Below the pieces are notes generated by a model. It was not told where the DNA came from, made no database searches, and saw only the letters and a list, made by a program, of their open reading frames with translations. A stretch of DNA of 64,000 bases from positions 102,952-166,951 of the forward strand of contig URBK01000002.1 of assembly GCA_900546065.1 (NCBI GenBank), written 5' to 3'. The position numbers and the translations under genes are program-made. This stretch comes from an uncultured Alistipes sp. (GTDB lineage: Bacteria > Bacteroidota > Bacteroidia > Bacteroidales > Rikenellaceae). This document shows positions 1-9,160 of the stretch, piece after piece (positions within the stretch are counted from its first letter, which is position 1; each line of letters opens with the position of its first letter).

Positions 1-797
1 CGCTCGATGGTCACAACCTCGCCCGTATCCTCGTCGACGAAGTCCTCGACCCAGCTCGACAGCACACGCGCCGCCAGCTTGCGGCCTACGGCCTTCTTCA
101 GGTTGCTCTTGGTGACCTTGACCTCGTCGGCCAGATCGAATATCTCGAGGATCTGCTGGTCGGTCTCGAAGCCTATGGCACGCAGAAGAGTCGTGACGGG
201 CAACTTCTTCTTGCGGTCGATATAGGCATACATCACATTGTTGATGTCCGTGGCGAACTCGATCCATGAGCCCTTGAACGGAATGATTCGCGCCGAATAG
301 AGCTTCGTGCCGTTGGTGTGCATGCTCTGGCCGAAGAATACGCCCGGCGAACGGTGCAACTGCGATACGATGACGCGCTCGGCACCGTTGAAGACGAACG
401 TACCACGCTCGGTCATGTAGGGTATCGTGCCGAAATAGACGTCCTGCACCACCACGCCGAAATCCTCATGCTCGTCATCGGTACAGTACAGCTTCAACTT
501 GGCCTTCAGGGGCACGCTGTACGTAAGGCCGCGCTCGAGACACTCCTCGATCGAGTAACGGGGCGGATCAATATAGTAATCGATGAACTCCAGAACGAAG
601 TTGTTCCGGGTGTCGGTGATTGGAAAATTCTCCTGAAACACTTTGTAAAGGCCTTCGTTCTTGCGGTTCTCGGCCGTCGTGTCCATCTGGAAAAAATCGC
701 GGAATGATTTAAGCTGTACCTCCAGCAGGTCGGGATAGGGAACCCTGTTCTTGACCGTAGAGAAGCTAATTCTTTGTTGTTGTTTTGATGTGGACAT
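1..797 (-). CDS. rpoB: RNA polymerase beta subunit, N-terminal part (partial)
   Basis: This is the 5' end of the gene for the catalytic beta subunit of RNA polymerase; about 265 codons are present and the rest lies outside the left edge. The translation begins [16 protein letters not shown] and contains [16 protein letters not shown], typical of the beta-subunit N terminus. It then runs through the first beta lobe ([27 protein letters not shown]). The ATG at 795-797 is the first start in frame and fits family N termini. It follows rplL in the same direction, the standard bacterial order, after a gap of about 240 nt that holds hairpins. Identity is certain; only completeness is missing. Confidence 0.98.
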   Translation of the reverse strand, partial: MSTSKQQQRISFSTVKNRVPYPDLLEVQLKSFRDFFQMDTTAENRKNEGLYKVFQENFPITDTRNNFVLEFIDYYIDPPRYSIEECLERGLTYSVPLKAKLKLYCTDDEHEDFGVVVQDVYFGTIPYMTERGTFVFNGAERVIVSQLHRSPGVFFGQSMHTNGTKLYSARIIPFKGSWIEFATDINNVMYAYIDRKKKLPVTTLLRAIGFETDQQILEIFDLADEVKVTKSNLKKAVGRKLAARVLSSWVEDFVDEDTGEVVTIE

Positions 798-817
798 CTT
801 AAATCAGTTTTGTTGAA

Positions 818-872
818 GTGTGAGTACTCACGGGGTGCGCACCCCGAAAAAGCGGGTCTCTCAATATCCCGC
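818..872 (-). promoter_or_regulatory. Structured rpoB leader with terminator-like hairpin
   Basis: Three inverted repeats are stacked just upstream of rpoB. Read on the minus strand, a GCGGG/CCCGC stem (868-872 with 852-856) is followed directly by five T (847-851), which looks like a small intrinsic terminator. Next come a perfect 16-nt palindrome (831-846, CGGGGTGCGCACCCCG) and a perfect 12-nt palindrome (818-829, GTGAGTACTCAC). Partial termination between rplL and rpoB is known in other bacteria, so an attenuator is plausible. The mechanism here is inference. Confidence 0.5.
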
Positions 873-972
873 TAATGCCCTCAGTGCAAGTACCATACAC
901 AGTGAGAGCATTCAATAATTCCAAAGTAGGGGCACAGCTCCGACGGCACTCCCGAACTTTAGACCAGAAAAG

Positions 973-1006
973 GTATAGGGCTTACACGGGCGTGTAAGCT
1001 CTATAC
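973..1006 (-). terminator. Hairpin just after rplL
   Basis: Two 15-nt arms (973-987 and 992-1006) pair around a 4-nt loop with one imperfect position, an A-C mismatch on the transcribed minus strand. It lies 33 nt beyond the rplL stop and is followed by CCTTTTCTGG, a weak T tract. It probably acts as a partial terminator or processing site that sets the ratio of ribosomal proteins to RNA polymerase subunits. Confidence 0.55.
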
Positions 1007-1038
1007 CCGAGTTGTCTGAAACTTTATAAGCAAAGTAA

Positions 1039-1413
1039 CTACTTAACCTCAACTTCAGCACCTGCCTCCTCGAGAGTAGCCTTTACAGACTCGGCCTCCT
1101 CCTTAGAGACACCCTCCTTAACGGCCTTGGGAGCGCCGTCTACCAGAGCCTTGGCATCGCCCAGCGAAAGACCTGCGATATCCTTAACGGCCTTGATAAC
1201 CTGAAGCTTAGCCTGTCCTGCGTTTACCAGAATCACGTCGAACGTGCTCTTCTCGGCAGCAGCGGCCTCACCTGCAGCGGCAGGTGCAGCAACTGCAACA
1301 GCGGCAGCAGCCGGCTCGATACCATACTCCTCCTTGAGGATAGTAGCCAATTCATTTACCTCCTTAACTGTCAAATTTACCAATTCTTCAGCTAATACCT
1401 TTACATCTGCCAT
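1039..1413 (-). CDS. rplL: 50S ribosomal protein bL7/L12
   Basis: bL12 forms the flexible stalk of the large subunit, which recruits translation GTPases. The 124-residue product has the usual layout: an N-terminal dimerisation domain (about 1-35), an Ala-rich hinge (about 36-52, [20 protein letters not shown]) and a globular C-terminal domain with KTAFDV-like (KSTFDVIL) and [20 protein letters not shown] segments. It starts 38 nt after rplJ, so the two are co-transcribed. The ATG at 1411-1413 gives the expected family N terminus. Confidence 0.98.
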   Translation of the reverse strand: MADVKVLAEELVNLTVKEVNELATILKEEYGIEPAAAAVAVAAPAAAGEAAAAEKSTFDVILVNAGQAKLQVIKAVKDIAGLSLGDAKALVDGAPKAVKEGVSKEEAESVKATLEEAGAEVEVK

Positions 1414-1451
1414 AGTTGTATAACTTTTTTTAAATTTTGTTTTTGTTTTGA

Positions 1452-1976
1452 TTAATTGTTTCTCTCTTCGAGTGCCTTCACTAAGCCGGCAATCTTCTGA
1501 CCCGCATTAGCCTGCAATGCGGAAATAACATTCTTTGCCGGAGACTGCAGCAGCGAGATGATATCGCCGATGAGTTCCTCGCGGCTCTTGATGTTGCAAA
1601 GCGTCTCGATCTGATTGTCGCCCACATATACGCACCCCTCGACATACGCAGCCTTCAATACGGGCTTGTCGCATGACTTGCGGAACTCCTTTATAACTAC
1701 GGCGGGCGCCTTACCCGTTTCGGTGAACATCACCGACGTAGAACCCTCGAGTACTCCGACCAACTCCGACTCGGCCTTCTCGACGCGCTCCAGAGCCTTG
1801 GTCAACAGCGTGTTCTTGACGACGACCAGCTTGATGCCGTTCTCGAAGCACTTGCGGCGCAGCGAGGCGGTCTGCTCGGCGTTCAATGACTCGATGTCCG
1901 TAATGTAGAAGTGAGGGTAGTGATTGAGCTGCTCGGTAAGACCGTTGATGACGGCCAGTTTCTCTTCTCTTGTCAT
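1452..1976 (-). CDS. rplJ: 50S ribosomal protein uL10
   Basis: uL10 anchors bL12 dimers to the large subunit at the base of the stalk. The 174-residue protein is of normal length and begins [18 protein letters not shown]. It carries the [18 protein letters not shown] segment typical of the family, and its C-terminal helix (about 145-174) is the bL12-binding region. It follows rplA after an 18-nt gap and precedes rplL. Autogenous control through the rplJ leader is known in other bacteria; I saw no specific structure here that proves it. Confidence 0.98.
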   Translation of the reverse strand: MTREEKLAVINGLTEQLNHYPHFYITDIESLNAEQTASLRRKCFENGIKLVVVKNTLLTKALERVEKAESELVGVLEGSTSVMFTETGKAPAVVIKEFRKSCDKPVLKAAYVEGCVYVGDNQIETLCNIKSREELIGDIISLLQSPAKNVISALQANAGQKIAGLVKALEERNN

Positions 1977-1994
1977 ATCGTTCTCCTCCTTCCT

Positions 1995-2693
1995 TTACTT
2001 GGTTTCTACTGACTTGGGATCGATCTGCACACCCGGACTCATCGTCGTCGAGAGATAGATGCTCAACACGTATGCGCCCTTTGCGGCAGACGGCTTCAGC
2101 TTGATGATAGTGTTTATGACCTCCTTCGCGTTATCCACGATCTGATCGGCCGTGAACGAGATCTTGCCGATAGAGGTGTGGATGATACCGTACTTGTCGA
2201 CCTTGAAGTCGATCTTTCCGGCCTTGACCTCCGATACGGCCTTGGCTATATCCATCGTAACGGTACCCGTCTTGGGGTTAGGCATAAGGCCGCGGGGACC
2301 CAGAATACGGCCCAGTGAGCCGACCTTACCCATTACGTTCGGGGTACAAATGATTACGTCTACGTCGGTCCAACCGCTCTTGATCTTATCGACATACTCG
2401 TCCAGACCTACATAATCGGCGCCGGCTGCAGTGGCCTCGGCCTCCTTCTCAGGAGTACAGAGTACCAACACGCGAACCGTCTTGCCCGTACCGTGAGGAA
2501 GCGTGACAACGCCACGAACCATCTGGTTGGCCTTACGAGGATCGACGCCCAAACGAACGTCGACGTCTACCGAAGCATCAAATTTCGTAAAGGTAATTTC
2601 CTTCAGAAGAGATGCCGCCTCGGCAAGCTTGTAGGCCTTGTGGGGCTCGACCTTTGCGTAGGCTGCTTTTTGATTTTTTGTCAATTTACTCAT
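1995..2693 (-). CDS. rplA: 50S ribosomal protein uL1
   Basis: uL1 binds 23S rRNA at the mobile L1 stalk near the E site and represses its own operon in many bacteria. The 232-residue product contains the family signature around residues 117-140 ([17 protein letters not shown]) and ends in the usual Ser-Pro-Gly segment ([10 protein letters not shown]). It lies 12 nt after rplK and 18 nt before rplJ within the ribosomal protein operon. Confidence 0.98.
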   Translation of the reverse strand: MSKLTKNQKAAYAKVEPHKAYKLAEAASLLKEITFTKFDASVDVDVRLGVDPRKANQMVRGVVTLPHGTGKTVRVLVLCTPEKEAEATAAGADYVGLDEYVDKIKSGWTDVDVIICTPNVMGKVGSLGRILGPRGLMPNPKTGTVTMDIAKAVSEVKAGKIDFKVDKYGIIHTSIGKISFTADQIVDNAKEVINTIIKLKPSAAKGAYVLSIYLSTTMSPGVQIDPKSVETK

Positions 2694-2705
2694 CTCGTAA
2701 CTAAA

Positions 2706-3146
2706 TTACAGGTTAGGAAATTCCCCCACTACGCTGATACCCATACTGCGGGCAGTACCGGCTACCATGCGCATTGCGGCTTCGATGGTGAAGCAGTTCA
2801 GGTCCGGCATCTTGTCCTCGGCGATAGCCTTGACTTGATCCCACGTGATCTCCGCAACCTTCGTACGGTTGGGCTGCGCTGATCCGCTCTTGATCTTGGC
2901 TGCTTCCTTGAGCTGGATGGCTACGGGCGGCTGTTTTACAACAAAGTCGAAAGACTTATCGCTATAAACTGTAATGATGACTGGAAGAACCTTGCCTGCC
3001 TTGTCCTGCGTGCGTGCGTTGAACTGCTTGCAGAAGTCCATGATGTTGACTCCCTTGGAACCCAACGCAGGGCCGACTGGAGGCGAAGGATTGGCAGCAC
3101 CACCTTTGATCTGCAATTTGATAAATGCAGCAACCTCTTTTGCCAT
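2706..3146 (-). CDS. rplK: 50S ribosomal protein uL11
   Basis: uL11 is part of the GTPase-associated centre and binds 23S rRNA helices 43/44. The 146-residue protein has the Pro-rich N-terminal segment ([20 protein letters not shown], about 15-34) and the C-terminal rRNA-binding domain (about 75-146) ending [18 protein letters not shown]. It sits 16 nt after nusG and 12 nt before rplA. Confidence 0.98.
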   Translation of the reverse strand: MAKEVAAFIKLQIKGGAANPSPPVGPALGSKGVNIMDFCKQFNARTQDKAGKVLPVIITVYSDKSFDFVVKQPPVAIQLKEAAKIKSGSAQPNRTKVAEITWDQVKAIAEDKMPDLNCFTIEAAMRMVAGTARSMGISVVGEFPNL

Positions 3147-3162
3147 AATTTTCCTTGGTTAA

Positions 3163-3723
3163 TTATTCTTTTTCAACTTGCATAAAGCTCAACTCCATAG
3201 GAGTCTTGCGGCCGAAAATCTTCACCGAGACCGTAAGTTTCTTACGCTCGTTGTCGACTGCCTCAATAGTACCTTGGAAGCTTGAGAATGGACCGTCCGT
3301 AACCTTGACGATCTCGCCGACAACGAAAGGAACTTCGTTCTCTTCCTCCTGCGTGCTGAGCTCATCGACACGGCCGAGGATGCGGCTCACCTCCTGTGGA
3401 CGCAGAGGCGTAGCTATCATCTTGCGGCTGTCCTCCTTGGTATCGCCGAGGAATCCCAGCACATTGGGTGTATTGCGAATGATAATCGGTATCTGACCTA
3501 CGAAAGCTGCTTCTATCAACACGTATCCCGGATAAGAGACTCTCTCCTTCGAGATCTTCTTTCCGTTGCGGATGGTATATACCTTTTCAGTCGGGATGAG
3601 TATCTGTGAAATATACTCCTCCAGATGATTGTGGCGCACTTCGGACTCGATATACTCTTTGACCTTCTGCTCCTTACCGCCTATGGCGCGGATAACATAC
3701 CACTCCTTCTTTATTTCGCTCAT
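3163..3723 (-). CDS. nusG: Transcription termination/antitermination factor NusG
   Basis: NusG binds RNA polymerase through its NGN domain and links it to Rho or the ribosome through a KOW domain. The 186-residue product shows the NGN domain (about 1-120, EWYVIRAIGGKEQKVKEYIE) and a KOW motif near the end (VVGEIVKVTDGPFSSFQGTI). The frame opens at a TTG at 3741, but the ATG at 3721-3723 gives the family N terminus (MSEIKKEWYVI), so I chose it. It follows secE by 18 nt, the near-universal secE-nusG pair. Confidence 0.96.
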   Translation of the reverse strand: MSEIKKEWYVIRAIGGKEQKVKEYIESEVRHNHLEEYISQILIPTEKVYTIRNGKKISKERVSYPGYVLIEAAFVGQIPIIIRNTPNVLGFLGDTKEDSRKMIATPLRPQEVSRILGRVDELSTQEEENEVPFVVGEIVKVTDGPFSSFQGTIEAVDNERKKLTVSVKIFGRKTPMELSFMQVEKE

Positions 3724-3741
3724 CGTCTCGTGTAAAAACAA

Positions 3742-3939
3742 TTAACGACCAATATTTCCCAACGTGTCGTAGATTGCAGCCATGATGTTCTCGAACGAGA
3801 TGTCCATAACCAGCACTACAAGCGCAAAAATGACCGAAGCCACCATGACTACGATCGTTGAATTCTGCAACTGAGCGAACGACGGCCAAGACACCTTGTG
3901 AACAAGCTCGTTATAGGATTCTTTTACGTAATTGAACAT
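3742..3939 (-). CDS. secE: Preprotein translocase subunit SecE
   Basis: SecE is the small subunit that clamps the SecY channel. This is the short 65-residue bacterial form, with an amphipathic N-terminal helix (YVKESYNELVHKVSWPSFAQ, where VSWPS is the conserved motif) and one membrane segment (about 33-52). It lies between tRNA-Trp and nusG, as expected. Confidence 0.95.
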   Translation of the reverse strand: MFNYVKESYNELVHKVSWPSFAQLQNSTIVVMVASVIFALVVLVMDISFENIMAAIYDTLGNIGR

Positions 3940-3958
3940 AACGTTTTCTGTTAATTTG

Positions 3959-4029
3959 CAGGAGCAGAGAGATTCGAACTCCCATCAACGGTTTTGGAGA
4001 CCGCTATTCTACCCTTGAACTATGCTCCT
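3959..4029 (-). tRNA. tRNA-Trp (CCA)
   Basis: On the minus strand the sequence folds as a full cloverleaf with acceptor arms AGGAGCA/TGCTCCT. The anticodon loop reads CTCCAAA (anticodon CCA) and the T loop TTCGAAT. The discriminator base is G, and no 3' CCA is encoded. It sits between tuf and secE, a common bacterial arrangement. Confidence 0.96.
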
Positions 4030-4034
4030 ATTAA

Positions 4035-4056
4035 GAGGCGGCCCGAGAGCCGCCTC
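4035..4056 (-). other. Hairpin between tuf and tRNA-Trp
   Basis: An 8-bp GC-rich perfect stem (GAGGCGGC/GCCGCCTC) with a 6-nt loop lies 6 nt upstream of the tRNA-Trp 5' end. No T run follows, so an RNA-processing or stabilising element is more likely than a terminator. Confidence 0.5.
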
Positions 4057-4072
4057 GTATATATTCCGAGTA

Positions 4073-5257
<1,185 letters not shown>

Positions 5258-5381
5258 AGTATTATAAGTATTTAAGTTAAAAATTACTCTTTCATTTGTC
5301 GGCAACGCTACTCCTTTTTGCAGACAAACGGGTAACACGCTCCCGCCACACAGGCTTGGAGAAACGTGCTACCGTCTCTTG

Positions 5382-5454
5382 AGCGGAAGACGAGGCTCAA
5401 ACTCGCGACCCTTAGCTTGGAAGGCTAATGCTCTATCAACTGAGCTACTTCCGC
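5382..5454 (-). tRNA. tRNA-Gly (TCC)
   Basis: The minus strand gives a cloverleaf with acceptor arms GCGGAAG/CTTCCGC, anticodon stem TTAGC/GCTAA around CTTCCAA (anticodon TCC) and a D arm AGCTCAGTTGATAGAGC. It is the third tRNA of the cluster upstream of tuf. No CCA is encoded. Confidence 0.95.
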
Positions 5455-5525
5455 AAAAACAAACCGCATCAGAGCATGCATCCTTCATTTGTCAATGATA
5501 TTGCAACCCCGACCGGTTCAACAAG

Positions 5526-5608
5526 TGGGAAGAGATGGATTCGAACCACCGAAGGCGTACGCCAGCAGATTTACAGTCTGCCCCATTTGGCCACTCTGGT
5601 ATCTTCCC
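5526..5608 (-). tRNA. tRNA-Tyr (GTA)
   Basis: On the minus strand the acceptor arms GGGAAGA/TCTTCCC close an 83-nt cloverleaf with anticodon GTA (loop CTGTAAA). It has a long variable arm (about GCTGGCGTACGCCTTC), as expected for bacterial class II tRNA-Tyr. The T loop is TTCGAAT. Confidence 0.95.
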
Positions 5609-5649
5609 ATTTTATTTTGCAGTCGAATGTCGGCTGGCGCTCGGCACAG

Positions 5650-5723
5650 AGCCGATGGAGGGATTCGAACCCCCGACCAGCTGATTACAAATCAGCTGCT
5701 CTGGCCAACTGAGCTACATCGGC
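5650..5723 (-). tRNA. tRNA-Thr (TGT)
   Basis: The minus strand folds with acceptor arms GCCGATG/CATCGGC, D arm AGCTCAGTTGGCCAGAGC, anticodon TGT in loop TTTGTAA and T loop TTCGAAT. It is the first gene of the tRNA-tuf-secE transcription unit. Confidence 0.96.
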
Positions 5724-5888
5724 ATTTCAACCGCTTCGGGATGCAAAGATAGGGAGAAAATTTCAATTTCCAAATTTACCGGCTCTTTTTTGTTGTGATC
5801 CGGTGATTTTTCTCCTCAAGCTCCGCATTGCTCGCTCAAAGAACCGTCGATTTTCGCCACGCCGATTACGGGACGGGAAAATCGACTG

Positions 5889-5923
5889 CAAATATAAACA
5901 CTTTCCGTAAATTAAAAAACAAA
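5889..5923 (-). promoter_or_regulatory. Promoter of the tRNA-tuf operon
   Basis: Read on the minus strand, TTTG (5920-5923) and TATATTTG (5889-5896) match the Bacteroidetes -33 and -7 elements, separated by 23 nt, slightly longer than usual. The position, about 165 nt upstream of tRNA-Thr, and the AT-rich surroundings in 5724-6029 fit a strong housekeeping promoter. I saw nothing else clear in that gap. Confidence 0.6.
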
Positions 5924-6029
5924 GAGACGGTTTTTTTATCTTTTTGCATAAAAAAACCGCCTTTGGGGCTATACCTTATTATATAACGAAGCGCGGCCGT
6001 ACGTACCATACCGGCGGCTGACGATGGTG

Positions 6030-6530
6030 TCAGAAGCGCAGTCCGACCTTGATGCCGCCCTCCGACGACTCGAAATTAACCGCCACATATACGCCGAAGA
6101 CCACACGCCGGTGGACGCATCCGATGCCGCCGCCGACCATCGGGCGCACGTAACCGTGGCTGTGGCCGCCGCCTCCGGGCCACTCCATCATACCCTGCAC
6201 GCCACCCTGAAGGTTCAGGTAGGGGCAGAAGCGCCTGTCGGGGGTTATATAGAGTTTCACGTCGGCGAAAGCGGCAAGGCCCGCCGTATTGAGTTTGCGC
6301 TGCACCTCCTCGGAGGTTATCTGCTGGCCGTGGTATGTCGTGCGCACGCCGCCGCCCAGAAAGAATGTCGGCGAGAATCGCCGTCCGTGTACCGTTTCGA
6401 TCATGGCGAATGAGTTGTCACGATAGACGAGGCCGCCTATACTCAACTCCCCCTCATATACCTTTCCGCTCTGAGCATGCGCCGCCGTGAAAAACAGCAC
6501 CGCCGCCAACAATGACACAATCTTCCGCAT
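6030..6530 (-). CDS. Probable small outer-membrane beta-barrel protein
   Basis: The 166-residue product has a clear signal peptide (MRKIVSLLAAVLFFTAAHAQ, cleavage after AHA) and then a Gly-rich chain with alternating hydrophobic and polar residues. It ends FESSEGGIKVGLRF, with a terminal Phe as in outer-membrane barrels. I do not recognise a named family; it resembles conjugal-transfer TraO-like or generic Bacteroidetes barrel proteins only in style. The frame opens upstream at a TTG, but the ATG at 6528-6530 starts the signal peptide. Function unknown. Confidence 0.6.
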   Translation of the reverse strand: MRKIVSLLAAVLFFTAAHAQSGKVYEGELSIGGLVYRDNSFAMIETVHGRRFSPTFFLGGGVRTTYHGQQITSEEVQRKLNTAGLAAFADVKLYITPDRRFCPYLNLQGGVQGMMEWPGGGGHSHGYVRPMVGGGIGCVHRRVVFGVYVAVNFESSEGGIKVGLRF

Positions 6531-6832
6531 AAGAAACAAAATTTACTGTTCGACAAACACTCCGCGCATCCACCGTGCGGACACAGTTTCTACGTACAAA
6601 TGTAGGAAAAGCCGCTGTCAAAGGCAAATTTTCATCCGCCCCGTCCAAGGCCCATCCTGCATTCCAAATATACGAATAAAATCCGATTGCGGCAAGATCC
6701 CAAACATTTTATGGTATTGCACCGACCGCATGACGCATAGCCGCGCGCATGGGGCGCCGACTTCTCCTCCGCACGGCATCGCCGAAGTTGTCCGGTATCA
6801 TTTCCCACCGACAGCCGACCGGAGCGAGTAGT
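6531..6832. other. Intergenic gap of about 300 nt
   Basis: This stretch lies between the end of the DUF3667 gene and the start of the small barrel gene. Short frames here look like shadows. I see no tRNA, strong hairpin or good promoter match, apart from a generally AT-richer block (about 6600-6720) that could hold the promoter of the downstream gene. Confidence 0.4.
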
Positions 6833-8320
6833 CTATAATACGTCAAGCGACATGGCGGCCATGACGACCATCGACACCATCACGCCAAGAACGATAAACA
6901 GATATACGCCGTACATGACCAACGATTTGACGGCCGTACGCACCCATCCGTAACCGTAGAGGCGGTGGAACGAGGCTATCATGTATAATTGGAATAGCAG
7001 GGCCGGTATCAAGAATGCGTGTTTGGCCGGCACGCTGCACCACACGCCCGCCACGATTGCGGCCGTGATGAGCAGCAGCAGAACCGAATGCACGTGCAGC
7101 GCCATGACGAAGTGCGCCATATACCGCAGACGACGACGGCGGAAGAACCACTGCAGCAGCAGTGCGAATACGGGTATCAGCAACAGCACCACGATCGGCA
7201 GCCACTTTGATATCCATCCGACAAACTCCGAGTACATCATCTCGTTGCGCAGACGTCTCGTCTCATGTGTCTGCAGCGCCTCGGGCGGACAGTCGGCATC
7301 CGTACGGCTCCAATAGACCGTATCGCCGGGCAGCGCGACAAGAAGGTTCTCGTCCAAGAGCAGCGACGGCACATCGACCAGAAGCGTATCGCGTCCCGCC
7401 ACGTCGTGTATCGTAACCAGCGAATCGAGCCCCTCGAACACCTCGCGCGCCGATGCCACCCACACCTGCTCGCGCTCGTCCAGACCTATGTCGTGCGCCA
7501 CGGTGCGGAGCGGGTCCTGCACGGTCGAGTCACGCAGGTTTGCCAGCGACGCCATCTCCGTCAGCCCCGCCTCGTCCAGTTCGCCGTAGATCGACTTGGC
7601 ATCGGGCACGAAGAAGAATACAAACGTAAAGAAGAGCACCGACAGGAACATGAAGAGCCGCAGCGGGTGGACATACGAATTGATCTTGCCGGCGTTGAAC
7701 TCCTGCGTCAGGAAGCCCGGGCGGCGCACCAGCAGCCACAGCGTCCGCCACACCTTGCTGTCGAACTGGTAGACATTCTCGAAATACTGCTTCACGTATT
7801 TCCAGAATGGCTGCTCTATGTCGAGCGCATACTGTCCGCAGCGGTAACAATACATACCCATGAGCGGCTCGCCGCAGTTCTTGCAATGGGTATATGCCGG
7901 CACGCTCCGGCGGCGTATGCGGCGCAGACGCTCATACTCCAGACGGCGGCTCAGCTCGCGGCGGCGACGGCGCGCGTTTTGCCGCAGCGCAGCACGCATA
8001 CGCGCAAAGAGACCTCCGGAGACCGTATGTCCGGTATCATCCCATCCATTTTCAGCCTCGTCATCCGCCATATTATCCTCATCGGACTCCGCCTTCCCTT
8101 CAAGCTTGAGGCATCTCCGCGCACTGACCTCCGTGCCGGGCTTCGCGTTATCCTCTTCGCCCTTCCTTGCCTCAGCACAAGGCGCATGGGCGGCCGATCC
8201 GCTCTTTTTATCACATCCGGATACCTCCGCATTGCTTTTATCCGTCACATCCGCTCCGTCAGCGGCGGCGCGGATGTCCCCTATATCGCTATTCTTCATT
8301 TTTCGCAGGTTGCAGGCCAT
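6833..8320 (-). CDS. DUF3667 family membrane protein
   Basis: The 495-residue product has a long acidic, low-complexity N-terminal part (about 1-130). A zinc-ribbon-like segment follows (HCKNCGEPLMGMYCYRCGQ, four Cys in two CxxC pairs), then the conserved RRPGFLTQEFNAGKINSYVHP stretch and several membrane helices, with a cluster at the C terminus. This matches the DUF3667 family, common in Bacteroidetes and of unknown role. The frame opens at a TTG; I use the ATG at 8318-8320, but the ATG at 8299 is equally possible. It begins only about 30 nt after the rpmE2 terminator, so it may depend on read-through or on a promoter I cannot see. Confidence 0.75.
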   Translation of the reverse strand: MACNLRKMKNSDIGDIRAAADGADVTDKSNAEVSGCDKKSGSAAHAPCAEARKGEEDNAKPGTEVSARRCLKLEGKAESDEDNMADDEAENGWDDTGHTVSGGLFARMRAALRQNARRRRRELSRRLEYERLRRIRRRSVPAYTHCKNCGEPLMGMYCYRCGQYALDIEQPFWKYVKQYFENVYQFDSKVWRTLWLLVRRPGFLTQEFNAGKINSYVHPLRLFMFLSVLFFTFVFFFVPDAKSIYGELDEAGLTEMASLANLRDSTVQDPLRTVAHDIGLDEREQVWVASAREVFEGLDSLVTIHDVAGRDTLLVDVPSLLLDENLLVALPGDTVYWSRTDADCPPEALQTHETRRLRNEMMYSEFVGWISKWLPIVVLLLIPVFALLLQWFFRRRRLRYMAHFVMALHVHSVLLLLITAAIVAGVWCSVPAKHAFLIPALLFQLYMIASFHRLYGYGWVRTAVKSLVMYGVYLFIVLGVMVSMVVMAAMSLDVL

Positions 8321-8349
8321 ACGGATAATCAATCCCGAGGCCCGTAATC

Positions 8350-8383
8350 AAAAAAAAGCGTCCGCCGCAACTGCGGCAGACGC
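8350..8383 (-). terminator. Intrinsic terminator of rpmE2
   Basis: On the minus strand a 12-bp stem (GCGTCTGCCGCA/TGCGGCGGACGC, with one wobble pair) and a 2-nt loop are followed by eight T. It lies about 55 nt after the rpmE2 stop. Confidence 0.85.
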
Positions 8384-8436
8384 ATCTCTCAAGGAGAGGG
8401 GTCACGCGATCCTCATCGAGGGAATCGCCGCCTCCG

Positions 8437-8700
8437 CTACTTGTTCTTCTTATCGTAACGTTTTGCGTAACGGCTCATAAACTTATCCACACGACCGGCG
8501 GTATCCACCAACTTCATCTTACCCGTATAGAAGGGGTGCGACGTGTTAGAGATTTCCATCTTATAGACAGGATAGGTTTCGCCGTTCACTTCGATGGTCT
8601 CCTTTGTCGAAACGGCGGACCGACACAAAAACACGTGGTCGTTCGACATGTCCTTGAACGCCACCAAACGATAATTCTCCGGATGAATTCCCTTTTTCAT
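8437..8700 (-). CDS. rpmE2: 50S ribosomal protein bL31, type B
   Basis: This 87-residue large-subunit protein begins MKKGIHPENYRLVAFKDMSN and contains the family's SNTSHPFYTGK motif (about 51-61). It lacks the CxxC zinc ligands of type A bL31, so it is the zinc-independent type B form (YkgM/RpmE2). It is a single-gene unit with its own promoter-like box and intrinsic terminator. In other bacteria type B L31 replaces the zinc form under zinc limitation; I cannot tell from this window whether a type A copy exists. Confidence 0.95.
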   Translation of the reverse strand: MKKGIHPENYRLVAFKDMSNDHVFLCRSAVSTKETIEVNGETYPVYKMEISNTSHPFYTGKMKLVDTAGRVDKFMSRYAKRYDKKNK

Positions 8701-8737
8701 TTCGTTTTTGTTTTTGACTGTTATTGCTTAAGCGGGA

Positions 8738-8745
8738 CAAAGGTA
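8738..8745 (-). promoter_or_regulatory. -7 box of rpmE2
   Basis: The minus strand reads TACCTTTG, a full match to the Bacteroidetes -7 consensus TAnnTTTG, 38 nt upstream of the rpmE2 start. No clean -33 TTTG is visible; TTGG at 8764-8767 is the nearest candidate. Confidence 0.5.
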
Positions 8746-8882
8746 CGAATTTATTTTCAACAACCAAGTGTCGGGCCGAAAAATTTACCCCCACACGGCG
8801 CATTCTGCTACCGCCGATGGCACGAAAGCGTGTATTTGCACCATTTTTCGGGCGGAAAATTTCTTTTTCCGATTTTTTGTCA

Positions 8883-8890
8883 TATCTTTG
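8883..8890 (+). promoter_or_regulatory. -7 box of tRNA-Met
   Basis: TATCTTTG, a full match to the Bacteroidetes -7 element, lies 38 nt upstream of the tRNA-Met 5' end. The upstream region is T-rich but has no perfect -33 box. Confidence 0.55.
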
Positions 8891-8927
8891 CACTCGCAAA
8901 AAGGCCGCCTCAGGGCAGTCGTTCTGC

Positions 8928-9001
8928 GGGCCCATAGCTCAGTTGGTCAGAGCAGCGGACTCATAATCCGAAGGTCGGGGGATCATGCCCCTCTGGGCCC
9001 A
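8928..9001 (+). tRNA. tRNA-Met (CAT), probably elongator
   Basis: The cloverleaf has acceptor arms GGGCCCA/TGGGCCC, D arm AGCTCAGTTGGTCAGAGC, anticodon loop CTCATAA (CAT) and a G/C-rich T stem. A CAT anticodon can also mean Ile after lysidine modification; the arms look more like the Bacteroidetes elongator Met, but I cannot exclude Ile2. The T loop reads ATCATGC instead of the usual TTCGAAT, so position 54 is A and position 58 is T. No CCA is encoded. Confidence 0.85.
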
Positions 9002-9043
9002 CAACAGAAAAGGTCATCGACGCGCGATGACCTTTTCTGTTGT
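9001..9043 (+). terminator. Terminator-like hairpin after tRNA-Met
   Basis: A perfect 19-bp inverted repeat (9001-9019 and 9025-9043) with a 5-nt loop begins at the discriminator base of the tRNA. The 3' arm contains CTTTTCTGTTGT, so the T-rich part lies inside the stem. It is most likely the tRNA terminator, or a processing signal. Confidence 0.75.
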
Positions 9044-9160
9044 CTCTAAGCCTCAGACAAGAGTCGACATATAATCTCATATCCGCAGCAAAGCACCCTC
9101 CGCTCAGCACGGCCCGCTGCCGAAACCCTTATCTGCTCCACCTCCGGCACTTCGCGCGGA

